A stretch of DNA of 64,000 nucleotides from Pseudomonas sp. JQ170C (GTDB lineage Bacteria > Pseudomonadota > Gammaproteobacteria > Pseudomonadales > Pseudomonadaceae), in NCBI RefSeq assembly GCF_035581345.1, contig NZ_CP141608.1, forward strand, positions 886,001 to 950,000, in the 5' to 3' direction. Shown piece after piece: positions 18,187 to 30,581 of the stretch (its first letter is position 1; every line of letters begins with the position of its first letter). The position numbers and the translations under genes are program-made. Under the pieces are notes generated by a model that was not told the origin of the DNA, did not search any database, and saw only the letters and a list, made by a program, of their open reading frames with translations.

Positions 18187-18911
18187 GTGCGCTCGCGCAC
18201 CCAGAACAGGGTGGCGCCCGCCACGGCCGCCGGCATCATCAGGATGTTGAGGAAGGGCACCATCAACACCAGGTATACCGAGCCGCCAAAGCCCAGGCTC
18301 TGCCAGCGCTTTTCGCGCAGCCAGGCGAGCATGTCCTGCCAGCTCATCTTGTGGTTGTCGGCGGGGTAGTCGATGTACTGGATGGCCATCATCCAGATAC
18401 CGAACAGCAGCCACAGCGGTGCGGCGATGATGTTGACCACCGGGATCAGCGACAGGATGAACAGGCCGATGGCGCGGGGCAGGAAGTAGCCCAGCTTGCG
18501 CATTTCTCGGCCCAGGGTGCGGGGTACCATGGCCATCAGTTCGGCCCAGCTGAACGCCGGGAAGTCGTCGGTGCCACGCACCACCACTTCGACCTTTTCC
18601 GCGAGAAAGCCATTGAACGGCGCGGCAATGACGTTGGCCAGCATGGTGAAGGTGAAGAACACCATCAGGGCCACCAGCACCACGAACAAGGGCCAGAGAA
18701 CGTAGCTGAGAAAGCTCAGCCAGCTCGGCAGGCTGGGCATCAGTGAATCGACCCAGAGGCTGAACTGATGGCCGGCGACGTAGATCAGGCCGACGAACAG
18801 CAGCAGGTTGACCACCAGGGGCAGCAACACGAACAGGCGCAGGCTCGGGCTCAGGACCAGTTTCAGTCCTTCGCGCAGGTACTGTGGGCCAGAGAGGGCA
18901 GGGGCTTGCAT
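18183..18911 (-). CDS. cysZ: Sulfate transporter CysZ
   Basis: A 242-residue inner-membrane protein of the CysZ/EI24 family that imports sulfate for cysteine synthesis. Several hydrophobic helices are visible ([60 protein letters not shown]), with the conserved loop [10 protein letters not shown]. The start matches the family N-terminus ([12 protein letters not shown]). No other cys gene is nearby. It converges on the LysR gene. Confidence 0.9.
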   Translation of the reverse strand: MQAPALSGPQYLREGLKLVLSPSLRLFVLLPLVVNLLLFVGLIYVAGHQFSLWVDSLMPSLPSWLSFLSYVLWPLFVVLVALMVFFTFTMLANVIAAPFNGFLAEKVEVVVRGTDDFPAFSWAELMAMVPRTLGREMRKLGYFLPRAIGLFILSLIPVVNIIAAPLWLLFGIWMMAIQYIDYPADNHKMSWQDMLAWLREKRWQSLGFGGSVYLVLMVPFLNILMMPAAVAGATLFWVRERT

Positions 18912-19062
18912 AGAGGACTCCGGGGAAAGGAAAACGCGCTGACCTTACCGAGTTTGAGCGGTCGACGAAAGCGCAGCGCAAAGCGGGACATGGGCTGTAA
19001 CAAAACCTCGGCAACCGCCCTTGTAGGCCTGATAGACAAACAGCTGTAGCTTTTGGCGATGA

Positions 19063-19077
19063 ATAGAGCCGTCCTAT
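19063..19077 (+). promoter_or_regulatory. Possible OxyR half-site upstream of the peroxiredoxin gene
   Basis: ATAG-N7-CTAT, the spacing of one OxyR recognition dyad, lies 99 bases before the peroxiredoxin ATG. A second ATAG lies 31 bases upstream (19032) rather than the canonical 22, and the inner T/A positions do not match. This is a suggestive site, not a full consensus. Confidence 0.35.
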
Positions 19078-19176
19078 AAGGTGGATTGTCTAAGGATATT
19101 TCCTTAATCTCTGCGGCCTCGCTAAAGTGCGCACAACTTTTCAACGCCTTCGAATTCAAACTTTCAAGGAGTTTTC

Positions 19177-20858
<1,682 letters not shown>

Positions 20859-20866
20859 TTGAAATG

Positions 20867-20920
20867 AACGCGGGGCAAGCCCGCTCCTGCACAGATGCAG
20901 GAGCGGGCTTGCCCCGTGTT
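20867..20920. repeat. REP pair acting as a hairpin between trxB and nadC
   Basis: Two inverted REP units (about 20867-20891 and 20896-20920) with only four bases between the arms and one mismatch. They fill the space between the convergent trxB and nadC stop codons and would terminate both. Confidence 0.88.
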
Positions 20921-20922
20921 GT

Positions 20923-21771
20923 TTAAAGGCTCAGGCGCATGGACAGGTCCACCGCCTTCACATCCTTGGTCATGGCACCAATCGAGATGTAGTCCACACC
21001 CGTTTCGGCAATGACCCGCAGGGTGCTTTCATTGACGCCGCCGCTGGCTTCGAGCTTGGCCTTGCCGGCGTTCAGGCGTACCGCTTCGCGCATGTCGTCC
21101 AGGCTCAGTTCATCGAGCATGACGATATCGGCGCCGGCCTCCAAGGCCTCCTTAAGTTCTTCCAGACTCTCCACTTCAACTTCTACCGGCTTGCCGGGGG
21201 CGATGCGTCGCGCGGCACTCACGGCCTGGGCAATACCGCCGCTGGCCGCGATGTGGTTTTCCTTGATCAGGAAGGCATCGAACAGCCCGATGCGGTGGTT
21301 GTGGCAGCCGCCACAGGTCACCGCGTACTTCTGCGCCAGGCGCAGGCCGGGCAGGGTCTTGCGGGTATCGAGCAGCTTGACCTGGGTATCGGCCACCTTG
21401 TCGGCAAAGAACTGTGCGTGGGTCGCCACGCCCGAGAGCAGTTGCAGGAAGTTCAGCGCGCTGCGCTCGCCGGTCAGCAACGAACGCGCCGGGCCTTCGA
21501 GGTGAAACAGCGGCTGGTTGGCCTTGGCCCGCTCACCGTCCTTGACTTGCCAATGCACCGCGACCCGCGGGTCCAGCTGGCGGAACACCGCATCGACCCA
21601 GGCAGTGCCGGCGATCACGCAATCATCGCGCGTAATGATGGTGGCCTTGGCCAGGCGCTCGGCCGGGATCAGTTGGGCGGTGATGTCGCCGCTGCCTACG
21701 TCTTCATGCAACGCACGGCGCACGTTGGCTTCGATTTCGGCGGTCAGGTCGGCGAGGCGTAAATTCGGCAT
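20923..21771 (-). CDS. nadC: Nicotinate-nucleotide pyrophosphorylase (carboxylating)
   Basis: Quinolinate phosphoribosyltransferase, which makes nicotinate mononucleotide in NAD synthesis. The 282-residue product has the family motifs [42 protein letters not shown] and SGGVN. The ATG at 21771 starts MPNLRLADL; a GTG four codons upstream is less likely. It stands alone next to the DUF1631 gene and ampDE, the usual Pseudomonas neighbourhood. Confidence 0.96.
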   Translation of the reverse strand: MPNLRLADLTAEIEANVRRALHEDVGSGDITAQLIPAERLAKATIITRDDCVIAGTAWVDAVFRQLDPRVAVHWQVKDGERAKANQPLFHLEGPARSLLTGERSALNFLQLLSGVATHAQFFADKVADTQVKLLDTRKTLPGLRLAQKYAVTCGGCHNHRIGLFDAFLIKENHIAASGGIAQAVSAARRIAPGKPVEVEVESLEELKEALEAGADIVMLDELSLDDMREAVRLNAGKAKLEASGGVNESTLRVIAETGVDYISIGAMTKDVKAVDLSMRLSL

Positions 21772-22029
21772 GGCGGGCTCCACAAGCTAAGTGCCCGGGA
21801 TTATAGGGCAGGGCGGGGCGCGCTTGCAGCAAGCACGGCACGCTTGACCTCTGGTCAGGCCAAATGAGCTTTTGGCTCATTCACCGGTCTATCTCCACTC
21901 GCGCCACCGAAGACGCTGCCTGAACTGGCGAGTGTCCGGTTTTTGCCAGATAATGCGACTTGTATTTGGCGTCATAGCTTTGACGATTTATCGATTCATT
22001 TCACACTTTTACCCAGCAAGGAGTCCGGG

Positions 22030-24219
22030 ATGCACAACGGCGGGAAGGTGGTGCCCATCACGGCCTCCATCGAACAGGCGCAGGCTGCGCCGCTTGCTCG
22101 TTTGCCCGTGGTCCTCCTGCAAGTGCGTGACAAGGCCGCCCTGCAACTGCGCCAGGGTTTGCAGGCATTGTTCGACAATGCCGATGACACGCTGTTCGAG
22201 ATGGCCGACAAGGCTGCCAGCAACAGTGAGCAGAACTACTTGTTCGAGGCCATGCGCGACCTGCGCCTCAAGCGCAAGAACATCGAGCGCGGCTACCTTG
22301 ACCGCTTCTACCAGGCCTTCGTGCGCCTCGGCCAGGCCGACCCGATGCCCTTGGCCACACCCTGTGGCGGCTACGACAAGTTGGCGCTGGTGGCCCACGA
22401 TGAGCTGGAGCGTACGGTGGCGCTGGATGCCATGGTTGCGCGGGTACTGGCCCGCGATGGCTTTGCGCTCAATCAGCTGACCCTTCGCTTCACCGCCCTG
22501 ACCGGGCAGGCGCTGGATGACCGCAGCAATCCGCTGGGCCCGGCGATGCTCTGCGAGTATTTTCTTCAGGCCGGGCGCAACCTGGGGGTTGGCATCAAGG
22601 TCAAGCTGATCATCCTCACGTTGTTCGAGCGCTATGTGCTGCAAGATGCCGATCAGTTGTATGGCGAGGCTAACCAGTTACTGGTGGCCACCGGCATTCT
22701 GCCTGAGCTCAAGTCGATGCCCCGTCGCCGGGTCCAGGACAGCAGCGCCGCTGGGCGCAATGACCCGGCCAACCAGAGCGGCGACGATCACCCGGGCGCC
22801 ACCCTGGATGCCAACGAGCAAGCCGTGTTCAGTGCCTTGCAGTCCTTGCTGTCGCGGGTGCGCGGACGCGTCGCGCCACGGCTGGAGGCGGGCAGCACGG
22901 TGCAGCCGATCAGTACCCGCGACTTGCTGCGCTTGCTCTCGCACCTGCAGCACTATGTGCCGCCAACCTCGCAGGTCGATGATTTCGACCTGCACCACCA
23001 GCTTGAGCAGCTGTTGACGCGGGTGAGCGTCAAGAGTGGTACCTACCGCAAGGTCGAAGGGGTTGATGAGGATGTGATCAACCTGATCGCCATGCTCTTC
23101 GAGTTCATCCAGGCTGACCATAATCTGCCGCATTCGCTGCGGGCGTTGATCGGTCGCCTGCAGATTCCGATGCTCAAGGTCGCGGTGCTCGACAAGCGCT
23201 TTTTCAGCCGCAGTAGCCACCCGGCCCGGCGCCTGCTCAACGAGATCGCAACCGCCGCCATGGGCTGGGGGGCCGGTGACGACTGTCGGCGCGATGCCCT
23301 GTACCCGCGTGTGGAGACAATCGTCCAGCGCTTGCTCGCCGACTTTGTCGACGACCCGGCGATTTTTTCCGACCTGCTGGCCGAGTTCCTTGCCTTCAAC
23401 AGTGATGAGCGGCGACGCAACGAGCTGCTCGAACAACGCACCCGTGATGCCGAAGAAGGTCGTGCCCGTGCCCAACTGGCTCGCCAGCGGGTACAGCAGG
23501 AACTCAACCGCCGCTTGCTTGGCAAGACCCTGCCCCGGGTGGTGGTGCGTTTGCTTGAAGAGGCCTGGAGCCAGGTGCTGTTGCTGGCTTGCCTCAAACA
23601 TGGCGACCGTTCGGCACAGTGGGTCGGGGGGCTGGAGACCATGGACACCTTGATCTGGAGCGTCCAGCCGCATGACGATGAGGATGCCGGCCAGCGCCTG
23701 CTGGCGGCTGTGCCTGGCTTGCTCAAGGCCTTGCGCGATGGCCTGGCCAGCGCCGCCTTCGATCCGTTTGCTACCAGCGAATTCTTCGCCCAGCTTGAAG
23801 CCTTGCACGTTCAGGCGCTGGATGCGCCATTCGCAAGCCACGGCGAAGCCTGCGAGCGGGTGTTGGTACTCGACGAAGTCGTCCTGGCCAGCCCGGAACA
23901 CACCGGGCCCGTGCACGGCCTGGTGCACCTGGCGGACGATGATCCGGCCTTGCTGCAAGTGGAGCGCTTGCGTATCGGCAACTGGGTCGAGCTGGAGGAG
24001 GAGGGGGACGTGCAGCGTTGCAAGCTCATCGCCCAGATCGACAGCACCGACCGGTTCATCTTCGTCAATCGTACCGGTATGAAGGTGCGTGACTACTCGC
24101 GCATGGCGCTGGCGGCAGCCCTGGGTCGTGGTGATGTGCGCCCGCTGGATGACACGCTGCTGTTCGATCGTGCGCTGGACTCGGTGCTCAGCCAACTGCG
24201 TCTGGCCCAGGCGCGCTAG
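22030..24219 (+). CDS. DUF1631-family protein
   Basis: A 729-residue cytoplasmic protein of the DUF1631 family, sometimes mislabelled as thymidine phosphorylase. No enzyme motif is visible. The central region is helical and charged (NSDERRRNELLEQRTRDAEE), and the C-terminus is beta-rich with features seen in PilZ-like output domains (LRIGNWVELEEEGDVQRCKL, DRFIFVNRTGMKVRDYSRM). AAGGAG at 22018 supports the ATG at 22030. The role is unknown; the C-terminal similarity to PilZ-like folds is my inference. Confidence 0.8.
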   Translation: MHNGGKVVPITASIEQAQAAPLARLPVVLLQVRDKAALQLRQGLQALFDNADDTLFEMADKAASNSEQNYLFEAMRDLRLKRKNIERGYLDRFYQAFVRLGQADPMPLATPCGGYDKLALVAHDELERTVALDAMVARVLARDGFALNQLTLRFTALTGQALDDRSNPLGPAMLCEYFLQAGRNLGVGIKVKLIILTLFERYVLQDADQLYGEANQLLVATGILPELKSMPRRRVQDSSAAGRNDPANQSGDDHPGATLDANEQAVFSALQSLLSRVRGRVAPRLEAGSTVQPISTRDLLRLLSHLQHYVPPTSQVDDFDLHHQLEQLLTRVSVKSGTYRKVEGVDEDVINLIAMLFEFIQADHNLPHSLRALIGRLQIPMLKVAVLDKRFFSRSSHPARRLLNEIATAAMGWGAGDDCRRDALYPRVETIVQRLLADFVDDPAIFSDLLAEFLAFNSDERRRNELLEQRTRDAEEGRARAQLARQRVQQELNRRLLGKTLPRVVVRLLEEAWSQVLLLACLKHGDRSAQWVGGLETMDTLIWSVQPHDDEDAGQRLLAAVPGLLKALRDGLASAAFDPFATSEFFAQLEALHVQALDAPFASHGEACERVLVLDEVVLASPEHTGPVHGLVHLADDDPALLQVERLRIGNWVELEEEGDVQRCKLIAQIDSTDRFIFVNRTGMKVRDYSRMALAAALGRGDVRPLDDTLLFDRALDSVLSQLRLAQAR

Positions 24220-24297
24220 TGCCAATGTGTTTTAACGATGCATCCCGCAACGCCTCAGGGCATACTGGGGCAGTGCTCTCGTGCCTCAGGATTTTCT

Positions 24298-24864
24298 ATG
24301 CAACTGGACCGCGCAACAGGCTGGTTCGCCGGTGTCACCCATTGCCCCTCGCCGAACTTCAATGCCCGCCCCAAGGGTGAGGTCATTTCCCTGCTGGTGA
24401 TCCACAACATCAGCCTGCCACCCGCACAGTTCGCCACCGGCAAGGTCCAGGAATTTTTCCAGAACCGGCTGGACCCCAACGAACATCCCTACTTCGATGG
24501 CATCAAGGACTTGCGGGTGTCGGCGCACTTCCTGATCGAGCGTGACGGCAAGGTCACCCAGTTTGTCTCCTGCCTGGACCGTGCCTGGCATGCCGGGGTT
24601 TCGCGCTTCGAGGGGCGTGAGGGGTGCAACGACTTCTCCATCGGTATCGAGCTTGAAGGCACCGATGAGTTGCCCTTCACCGATGCCCAATACCAGGCGC
24701 TTGAACGCCTGACCCGGCAGATCCAGGCGGCCTGGCCCGCCATTGACCTCCAACGGATTCAAGGCCACAGCGACATTGCCCCGGGGCGCAAGACCGACCC
24801 TGGCCTGGCATTCGACTGGCCGCGCTACCGTGCGGCCCTCAAGGATAACGAGGACAGATCATGA
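24298..24864 (+). CDS. ampD: 1,6-anhydro-N-acetylmuramyl-L-alanine amidase
   Basis: Cytoplasmic zinc amidase that cleaves the peptide from anhydro-muropeptides during cell-wall recycling. Its loss induces AmpC beta-lactamase in many Pseudomonas. The 188-residue product carries His36 (VIHNIS), His157 and Asp167 (GHSDIAPGRKTDPG) as zinc ligands and Lys165 as a catalytic residue. The stop overlaps the ampE start by four bases. The ATG at 24298 begins the family N-terminus. Confidence 0.95.
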   Translation: MQLDRATGWFAGVTHCPSPNFNARPKGEVISLLVIHNISLPPAQFATGKVQEFFQNRLDPNEHPYFDGIKDLRVSAHFLIERDGKVTQFVSCLDRAWHAGVSRFEGREGCNDFSIGIELEGTDELPFTDAQYQALERLTRQIQAAWPAIDLQRIQGHSDIAPGRKTDPGLAFDWPRYRAALKDNEDRS

Positions 24865-25694
24865 CTTTTCTGGTGTTGTTACTGGTGCTCTGGTTCGAGA
24901 AGTTTTCGGCCCTGCGCCAGCGACTGCAGCGCGATGGTTTTTTCCGCAGTGAACTGGCGCGCCTGGAGCGCAACGGCAAAAGCCACCCCTGGTGGGTATT
25001 GGCAATCCTGGTGCTGTTGCCGGTCGCGTTGCTGGCCCTGCTGACCCATGTGCTTGAGCCGGTGGCCTACGGGCTGCTGGCGCTGCCGGTGCATTTGCTG
25101 GTGCTGATCTACAGCCTGGGTCGAGGCGATGTGAAGGCCTCCCTGGGGCCGTTTCGCGATGCCTGGCGGCGCGGTGACGAACAGGCGGCCGTGCATGTGG
25201 CCGAACGCGACCTGGGCGTGACCGGCGATAGCGCCCAATCCCTGCTCGAACGGGTCCAGGGGCATCTGTTGTGGCAGGCCTACCAGAGCTTTTTTGCGGT
25301 TATTTTCTGGTATGTGCTGCTGGGGCCCGCCGCTGCGCTGGCCTATCGCCTGCTGGCCCTGACGGCCGAACATGCCCGTCACCCGGCGCTGCAGGAACGC
25401 GCCCAGCAATTGCGCCATGCCTTCGACTGGGCACCGGTGCGGGTGTTGGGCGTGAGCTTCGCCCTGGTGGGCAACTTTGTCGCGGTGAGCCGGGTGATGT
25501 TGCATGAACTGCTGAACTGGAACATCAGCGCCGCTCGCCTGATTGCTTCGGTAGGCCAAGTGGCCGGGGAGATGCCCGCCAACGCGGCGGCCGGCCCCGA
25601 GGGCCTGGTCGGGCTGGACTCGCTGTGGGAGCTGTTGCTGCGCTCGGCGGTGCTCTGGTACGCCTGTTTTGCCCTGTGGACCGTACTGGGCTGA
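24861..25694 (+). CDS. ampE: Regulatory signalling membrane protein AmpE
   Basis: A 277-residue inner-membrane protein encoded with ampD and linked to beta-lactamase regulation. Hydrophobic segments are visible at residues 1-10, about 47-75, about 145-170 and near the C-terminus (AVLWYACFALWTVLG). The soluble loop between residues 90 and 140 contains FRDAWRRGDEQAA. It overlaps ampD by four bases (ATGA), so translation is coupled. Confidence 0.92.
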   Translation: MTFLVLLLVLWFEKFSALRQRLQRDGFFRSELARLERNGKSHPWWVLAILVLLPVALLALLTHVLEPVAYGLLALPVHLLVLIYSLGRGDVKASLGPFRDAWRRGDEQAAVHVAERDLGVTGDSAQSLLERVQGHLLWQAYQSFFAVIFWYVLLGPAAALAYRLLALTAEHARHPALQERAQQLRHAFDWAPVRVLGVSFALVGNFVAVSRVMLHELLNWNISAARLIASVGQVAGEMPANAAAGPEGLVGLDSLWELLLRSAVLWYACFALWTVLG

Positions 25695-25702
25695 GGCATT
25701 GC

Positions 25703-25728
25703 GCGGGGCGGCCGTTGGTCCGCCCCGC
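25703..25728 (+). terminator. GC-rich hairpin after ampE
   Basis: GCGGGGCGG pairs with CCGCCCCGC around an 8-base loop, starting 9 bases after the ampE stop. No T-run follows, so it may need Rho or only stabilise the message. Confidence 0.4.
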
Positions 25729-25850
25729 TAGCGGTTTACCTTAAGTTACAAAACCCCCTTCCGATATACGTTATACAGGTGCCGGTGACGATCATCGGTG
25801 GCCTAGTGCCACTGTGCGCGCAAAAACAATAAGAATCGGAGGGTGCACCC

Positions 25851-27881
25851 TTGAAGAGCCTGTTGTATCCGGCCATCGCGCTGATGAATCGACTGAGCTT
25901 CGGGATGAAGTTCAGCCTGATCAGTATTCTGTTTTTCCTGCCCATGCTGGTGACCAACTATTACCTGGTCCGCGACTCCTATCGACAGTTCCACGCCACC
26001 CAGGTCGAGCTGCAGAGCCTTGAGCTTTTAGGCAGCAGCCTGGCCTTGCGCGGCGACCTGGAAACCCTGGGCAACCTGGTGCAGATCAATGCGGTGCTGG
26101 GGCAGTCGGGCAAGGCTGAAGAGGTCGACGCGCAGATCGCCAGCCTCGAACAACGGCTGATGAGCCGGTTGTCGGGACTCACGGCCGTGGTCGCCGACGA
26201 GGAGCAGGCCCGGGACTTTCACGCCAGGCGCGACGAGATGCTCACCCAGTTGAAGGCTGCCCAGGCGGAGTCGTCGCTGCAGAGCAAGGTCGCCATGCTC
26301 GACAAGTTGCTGGGCCAGGCCCAGGTGTTGAGCAAGATGATTGCCGGCCAGGCCGGGCTCAGCCAGGACAGCGATCTGGCTATTCGCCAACTCAGCGAGC
26401 TGATGACCACCGTGACGCCCGAAGTCACCCAGACACTGGGCGAAGGTAGGGCCATGGGCGCGTATTCGCTGGGCCAGGGCTTTCTCAATTCGGCGGTCAG
26501 TACCCGTTTTGAAGACTTGCTGCAGCGCCTGGATAAACTGGCCGCCGACTATGCCCTGAAACTCCAGGACACCCTGGCCACCGAGCCCGGCGCCCATGCC
26601 GGCCTGGGCACCCTGGCCCAGCGTAGTCAGGCCTCGATCAAGCAGGCCAGCGAGCTGTTCGAGGAGCAGGTGGTGGTCGCCGATTCCCTGGATGCCCCTT
26701 GGCAGGCGTTCTACCAGCAGGTCAGCGGCCTGATGGAGCAGACCTACGCCTTGAACACGGCGACCGGCGAGTTCCTTGACCAATTGCTGCAGCAGCGTCT
26801 GGTCGAGCATCGCCTGCACATGATCGTGCTGGTGTCGGCCCTGGCCTGTGTGTTTTTGCTGATCGTCTACCTCTACAGCGGCTTTTACGCCTCGACCCGT
26901 CACACGCTCAAGTCACTCGGTGCGGTGATGGACAAGGTGGCCGCAGGCGACATGACGGTGAGTTTCCGGCCCAGCAGTCGTGACGAACTGGGGGAGTTGG
27001 GGGAGGTGTTCAACGGCACCGTGCAGCGTATTCATGACTTGATCGAGCAGGTCGGCCACACCGTGGTCGAAGTCGAGCGCCAGGCCGAGCAAGTGCATGC
27101 GGTGTCGGCACGCAGCAACCAGGCGGTCAGCGGCCAGCGCGGGCAGATCGAGCAAGTGGCCACGGCCATGAACCAGATGTCGGCCACCGCACAGGAAGTG
27201 GCGCGCAGTGCTGCAGCGGCGGTCAACAGCGCCCACAGCGTCAATCATGAGACGGTCAGCGGGCGCGGCCTGGTGGAGTCCCAGCAGGGCAATATTGCCC
27301 GGCTGGCAGGTGAAATCGACCAGTCGGTGGCGGTCATTCACCAGTTGGCCAGTGACAGCCAGGCGATCAGCCGGGTGCTGGAAGTGATCAAGAGCATTGC
27401 CGAGCAGACCAATCTGCTGGCCCTCAATGCCGCCATCGAGGCCGCCCGGGCCGGGGAACAGGGGCGTGGATTTGCCGTGGTGGCCGACGAAGTCCGCACC
27501 CTGGCCAAGCGGACCCAGCAGTCGACCGAGGAAATCGAACAGATGATCTCGCGGCTGCAAGGCGGTGTCGGTGCGGCGGTCAAGGCGATGGACACCAGCC
27601 ACCAGGTGGCGGCCGGTACGGTCGGCCAGTCGCAGCAAGTGCAGCAGGCGCTGGAGAACATCCTCGGCGCGGTGGGCAGCATCGTCGATCAGAACCAGCA
27701 GATTGCCGCCGCGGTAGAGCAACAGACGGCAGTGGCCCAGGACATCGACCAGAACATCGTCGAGATCAACCGGGCGGCCGAGCACACCACCCAGGGCGCG
27801 CACCAGACCGAGGATGCCAGCCGCCAGTTGTCGGCCCAGGTGATGGAACTCAAACGCTTGATCGGTGCATTCAGGGTCTGA
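25851..27881 (+). CDS. Membrane methyl-accepting chemotaxis protein
   Basis: A 676-residue chemoreceptor. A first membrane helix ([19 protein letters not shown]), a long helical periplasmic sensor (about residues 45-320), a second helix ([19 protein letters not shown]), a HAMP domain (residues about 350-400, with [13 protein letters not shown]) and the signalling hairpin [20 protein letters not shown] are visible. The gene starts with TTG, supported by GGAGGG seven bases upstream; the next in-frame ATG is 11 codons on. No CheR-binding pentapeptide is present at the C-terminus. The ligand is unknown. Confidence 0.9.
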   Translation: MKSLLYPAIALMNRLSFGMKFSLISILFFLPMLVTNYYLVRDSYRQFHATQVELQSLELLGSSLALRGDLETLGNLVQINAVLGQSGKAEEVDAQIASLEQRLMSRLSGLTAVVADEEQARDFHARRDEMLTQLKAAQAESSLQSKVAMLDKLLGQAQVLSKMIAGQAGLSQDSDLAIRQLSELMTTVTPEVTQTLGEGRAMGAYSLGQGFLNSAVSTRFEDLLQRLDKLAADYALKLQDTLATEPGAHAGLGTLAQRSQASIKQASELFEEQVVVADSLDAPWQAFYQQVSGLMEQTYALNTATGEFLDQLLQQRLVEHRLHMIVLVSALACVFLLIVYLYSGFYASTRHTLKSLGAVMDKVAAGDMTVSFRPSSRDELGELGEVFNGTVQRIHDLIEQVGHTVVEVERQAEQVHAVSARSNQAVSGQRGQIEQVATAMNQMSATAQEVARSAAAAVNSAHSVNHETVSGRGLVESQQGNIARLAGEIDQSVAVIHQLASDSQAISRVLEVIKSIAEQTNLLALNAAIEAARAGEQGRGFAVVADEVRTLAKRTQQSTEEIEQMISRLQGGVGAAVKAMDTSHQVAAGTVGQSQQVQQALENILGAVGSIVDQNQQIAAAVEQQTAVAQDIDQNIVEINRAAEHTTQGAHQTEDASRQLSAQVMELKRLIGAFRV

Positions 27882-28048
27882 GTGATGTTGCTGAACTTTT
27901 CCACGCTGTGACAAAGTAGCGCCCTGAAGGATTCCAGGGAGCCGGATGTGTCGGCAACGCCGCGGGTGTAGTCTCACCCTCACAGCAACGGAACCTCGAG
28001 TCCCCGCGATTCGGCTCCCTCAGCAAATTCACTGACGAGGTACAGACA

Positions 28049-29248
28049 TTGGCCATCATCCATCCTAAAGTTCGCGGTTTTATCTGCACCACTACGCACC
28101 CGACCGGCTGCGAGCTCAACGTACGTGATCAGATCGAAGCCACCCGCAAGCAGGGCGTGCGCAAGGATGGTCCGAAGAAGGTCCTGGTCATCGGTGCATC
28201 CAGCGGCTACGGCCTGGCGGCCCGCATCACGGCAGCCTTCGGTTTCGGCGCCGATACCCTGGGCGTGTTCTTCGAGAAGCCAGGCACCGAGACCAAGCCC
28301 GGCACCGCCGGCTGGTACAACGCTGCCGCCTTCGACAAGTTCGCCAAGGCCGAAGGCCTGTACAGCAAGTCGATCAACGGTGACGCCTTCTCCGATGAAG
28401 CCCGCGCCAAGGTGATCGAGCTGATCAAGAACGAAATGGGCGGCCAGGTCGACCTGGTGGTCTACTCGCTCGCCTCGCCGGTGCGCAAGCTGCCGCAGAC
28501 GGGTGAACTGGTGCGTTCGGCCTTGAAGCCCATCGGCCAGCCGTACAAGTCGACGGCTATCGACACCAACAAAGACACCATCATCGAAGCGTCCATCGAG
28601 CCTGCGACCGAGCAGGAAATCGCCGATACCGTGACCGTCATGGGTGGTCAGGACTGGCAGCTGTGGATCGACGCCCTGGACGCCGCCGGCGTGCTGGCAC
28701 CACAGGCCCGCACCGTGGCCTTCAGCTACATCGGTACCGAAATCACCTGGCCGATCTACTGGCATGGCGCCCTGGGCAAGGCCAAGCAGGACCTGGACGA
28801 AACCGCCAAGCGCCTGAACAGCAAGGTCGGCGGTGGCGCCAACGTCGCCGTACTCAAGTCGGTAGTGACCCAGGCCAGCTCGGCCATCCCGGTAATGCCG
28901 CTGTACCTGTCGATGGTCTTCAAGATCATGAAGGAAAAGGGTGTTCACGAAGGCACCATCGAGCAACTGGACCGCTTGTTCCGTGACCGTCTGTACCGTG
29001 CCGATGGCGCGCCGGCGGCGCTGGACGAAGAAGGCCGTCTGCGTCTGGACGACTGGGAACTGCGCGATGACGTGCAGGACGCCTGCAAGGCCCTGTGGCC
29101 AACCGTGACCACCGAGAACCTGTTCACGGCGACCGACTACAAGGACTACAAGCGCGAGTTCCTGAAGCTGTTCGGTTTCGAGCGCCCGGATGTGGACTAC
29201 GACGCCGATGTAGCCACCGACGTGAAGTTCGACTGCATCGAACTGTAA
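28049..29248 (+). CDS. fabV: Trans-2-enoyl-ACP reductase FabV
   Basis: NADH-dependent enoyl-ACP reductase of fatty-acid elongation, the triclosan-insensitive type. The 399-residue product has the dinucleotide motif [16 protein letters not shown] and the catalytic Tyr237-x8-Lys246 in [10 protein letters not shown]. FabV proteins are longer than FabI by about 140 residues, as here. Translation starts at TTG (28049) with GAGG eight bases upstream and no ATG in frame nearby. A strong terminator follows. Confidence 0.95.
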   Translation: MAIIHPKVRGFICTTTHPTGCELNVRDQIEATRKQGVRKDGPKKVLVIGASSGYGLAARITAAFGFGADTLGVFFEKPGTETKPGTAGWYNAAAFDKFAKAEGLYSKSINGDAFSDEARAKVIELIKNEMGGQVDLVVYSLASPVRKLPQTGELVRSALKPIGQPYKSTAIDTNKDTIIEASIEPATEQEIADTVTVMGGQDWQLWIDALDAAGVLAPQARTVAFSYIGTEITWPIYWHGALGKAKQDLDETAKRLNSKVGGGANVAVLKSVVTQASSAIPVMPLYLSMVFKIMKEKGVHEGTIEQLDRLFRDRLYRADGAPAALDEEGRLRLDDWELRDDVQDACKALWPTVTTENLFTATDYKDYKREFLKLFGFERPDVDYDADVATDVKFDCIEL

Positions 29249-29260
29249 GGTCACCTTCAT

Positions 29261-29292
29261 CGCCGCCCCGGCCTGAGCCGGGGCGGCGTTTT
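29261..29292 (+). terminator. Rho-independent terminator of fabV
   Basis: CGCCGCCCCGGC pairs perfectly with GCCGGGGCGGCG around a 4-base loop and is followed by TTTT. Confidence 0.9.
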
Positions 29293-29308
29293 GCTTGAGG
29301 TTCGTGCA

Positions 29309-30256
29309 ATGAGCAGCCTCGAAAGTTTTCCACCCCTGCCGGTCTCCCGCAACACCGCACACGCCTTTCGCGAACGTGCTGCCGACGGCTACACCCTCGG
29401 CGGATTCAGTTGGCGCCATGCCCTGCCGGACAGCACACGCCCGGTGGTGATCATCAACGCTGCCACCTCGGTGCGCTGCAGCTACTACGCCCGTTTTGCC
29501 CAATACCTGTTCAGCCATGGTTTCGATGTCATGACCTATGACTATCGCGGCATTGGCGAGTCGCGCCCGGCCGCCATGCGGAACTTCAAGGCCAGTTGGA
29601 CCGATTGGGGGGCGTTGGATTTCGAGGCGATGCTGCAACGCGCCGCCCGCGAATTTCCGGGGCAGCCGATTGATGTGGTCGGTCATAGCTTTGGTGGTTG
29701 TGCAGCGGGGCTGGCGGCGTCGGCCGACCGCTTGCGCAGGCTGGTCACGGTCGGTGCGCAGTTTGCCTACTGGCGTGATTACGCCCAGGACAGTCGCTGG
29801 CAGTTGTTCGGCAAGTGGCATGTGGTGATGCCGCTGCTGACGCGGGTGTTCGGCTATTTCCCCGGCAAGCGTCTGGGTTGGCTGGAAGACACCCCGGCCG
29901 GGGTGGTGAAGGATTGGAGCACGCTGACACCAGCCTATGAGCGACGTCCCAGCGGCAGGGCGCATGGGCAACTGCCATTTGCCAGGGTCAGGGCGCAAAC
30001 CCTGGCCATCAGCCTGACCGACGACCCGTTCGGCACCGTGGCGGCCATCGAGCGGCTATTGGGGTATTTCGAGTCCAGTGCGCGAAGCCATTTGCGGATC
30101 GCGCCTGCGGACATCGACGAAACGCAGATCGGGCACTTTGCTTTTTTCCACAATCGCTTTGAAGCCAGGCTTTGGCCAATTGCCCTGCAGTGGTTGCAGC
30201 AGGGGCAACTGGCCGACGGTACGCCAGGCAGCGTGGTGTCGCTTAACGCGCCGTGA
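29309..30256 (+). CDS. Serine-type alpha/beta hydrolase
   Basis: A 315-residue hydrolase with the nucleophile elbow VVGHSFGGCA, a candidate acid in SLTDDPFG and a candidate histidine in QIGHFAFF. No signal peptide is seen. The ATG at 29309 lies just after the fabV terminator. The end overlaps the hopJ-type gene on the other strand by 14 bases. The substrate is unknown; an esterase or lipase-like activity is likely. Confidence 0.82.
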   Translation: MSSLESFPPLPVSRNTAHAFRERAADGYTLGGFSWRHALPDSTRPVVIINAATSVRCSYYARFAQYLFSHGFDVMTYDYRGIGESRPAAMRNFKASWTDWGALDFEAMLQRAAREFPGQPIDVVGHSFGGCAAGLAASADRLRRLVTVGAQFAYWRDYAQDSRWQLFGKWHVVMPLLTRVFGYFPGKRLGWLEDTPAGVVKDWSTLTPAYERRPSGRAHGQLPFARVRAQTLAISLTDDPFGTVAAIERLLGYFESSARSHLRIAPADIDETQIGHFAFFHNRFEARLWPIALQWLQQGQLADGTPGSVVSLNAP

Positions 30257-30581
30257 GTGGCTGGGCGTCGAACTTGACCCCGGCCAGACCATGCTGGATC
30301 AACGCACGGATGTTGGCGTGGTCGCTGCCTTCAGGCGTTGCCAGCACCGAGCGGTAATGCTCGCCGAACGCCAGCAGCGCTTCCTGATCGCTCAGGCCTT
30401 CAAGCAGGGCCAGGCCGAGGGTCTTGCAGGAGCCTTCGTTCTGTCCGGCAGCGTTTTCGACGCCGCCATTGTTGAAGGCTTGTGGCTGGTAGTCGTAGTG
30501 CGCGGTGATGAAGGCCAGGGTGTCGGCGAAGAGGTGTTCGCCGCTGTTCAGGCTTTGGCGCAGGGTGTTCAGATCAGTCAT
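30243..30581 (-). CDS. HopJ-family protein
   Basis: A 112-residue protein of the HopJ family (GEHLFADTLAFITAHYDYQP, NGGVENAAGQNEGSCK). The family name comes from a P. syringae type III effector, but homologues are widespread in non-pathogens, so the product here is probably a housekeeping protein and not an injected effector. It overlaps the DUF1244 gene by eight bases and forms the end of the folM-DUF1244-hopJ unit. Confidence 0.85.
   Translation of the reverse strand: MTDLNTLRQSLNSGEHLFADTLAFITAHYDYQPQAFNNGGVENAAGQNEGSCKTLGLALLEGLSDQEALLAFGEHYRSVLATPEGSDHANIRALIQHGLAGVKFDAQPLTAR

Noticed and set aside
27980..29998. Minus-strand frame opposite fabV and the hydrolase
   Set aside because: It covers fabV and its terminator on the opposite strand and shows no conserved features.
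30243..30581. HopJ-family gene as a sign of a type III secretion pathogen
   Set aside because: Homologues are common in non-pathogenic pseudomonads, and no secretion or chaperone genes are near.
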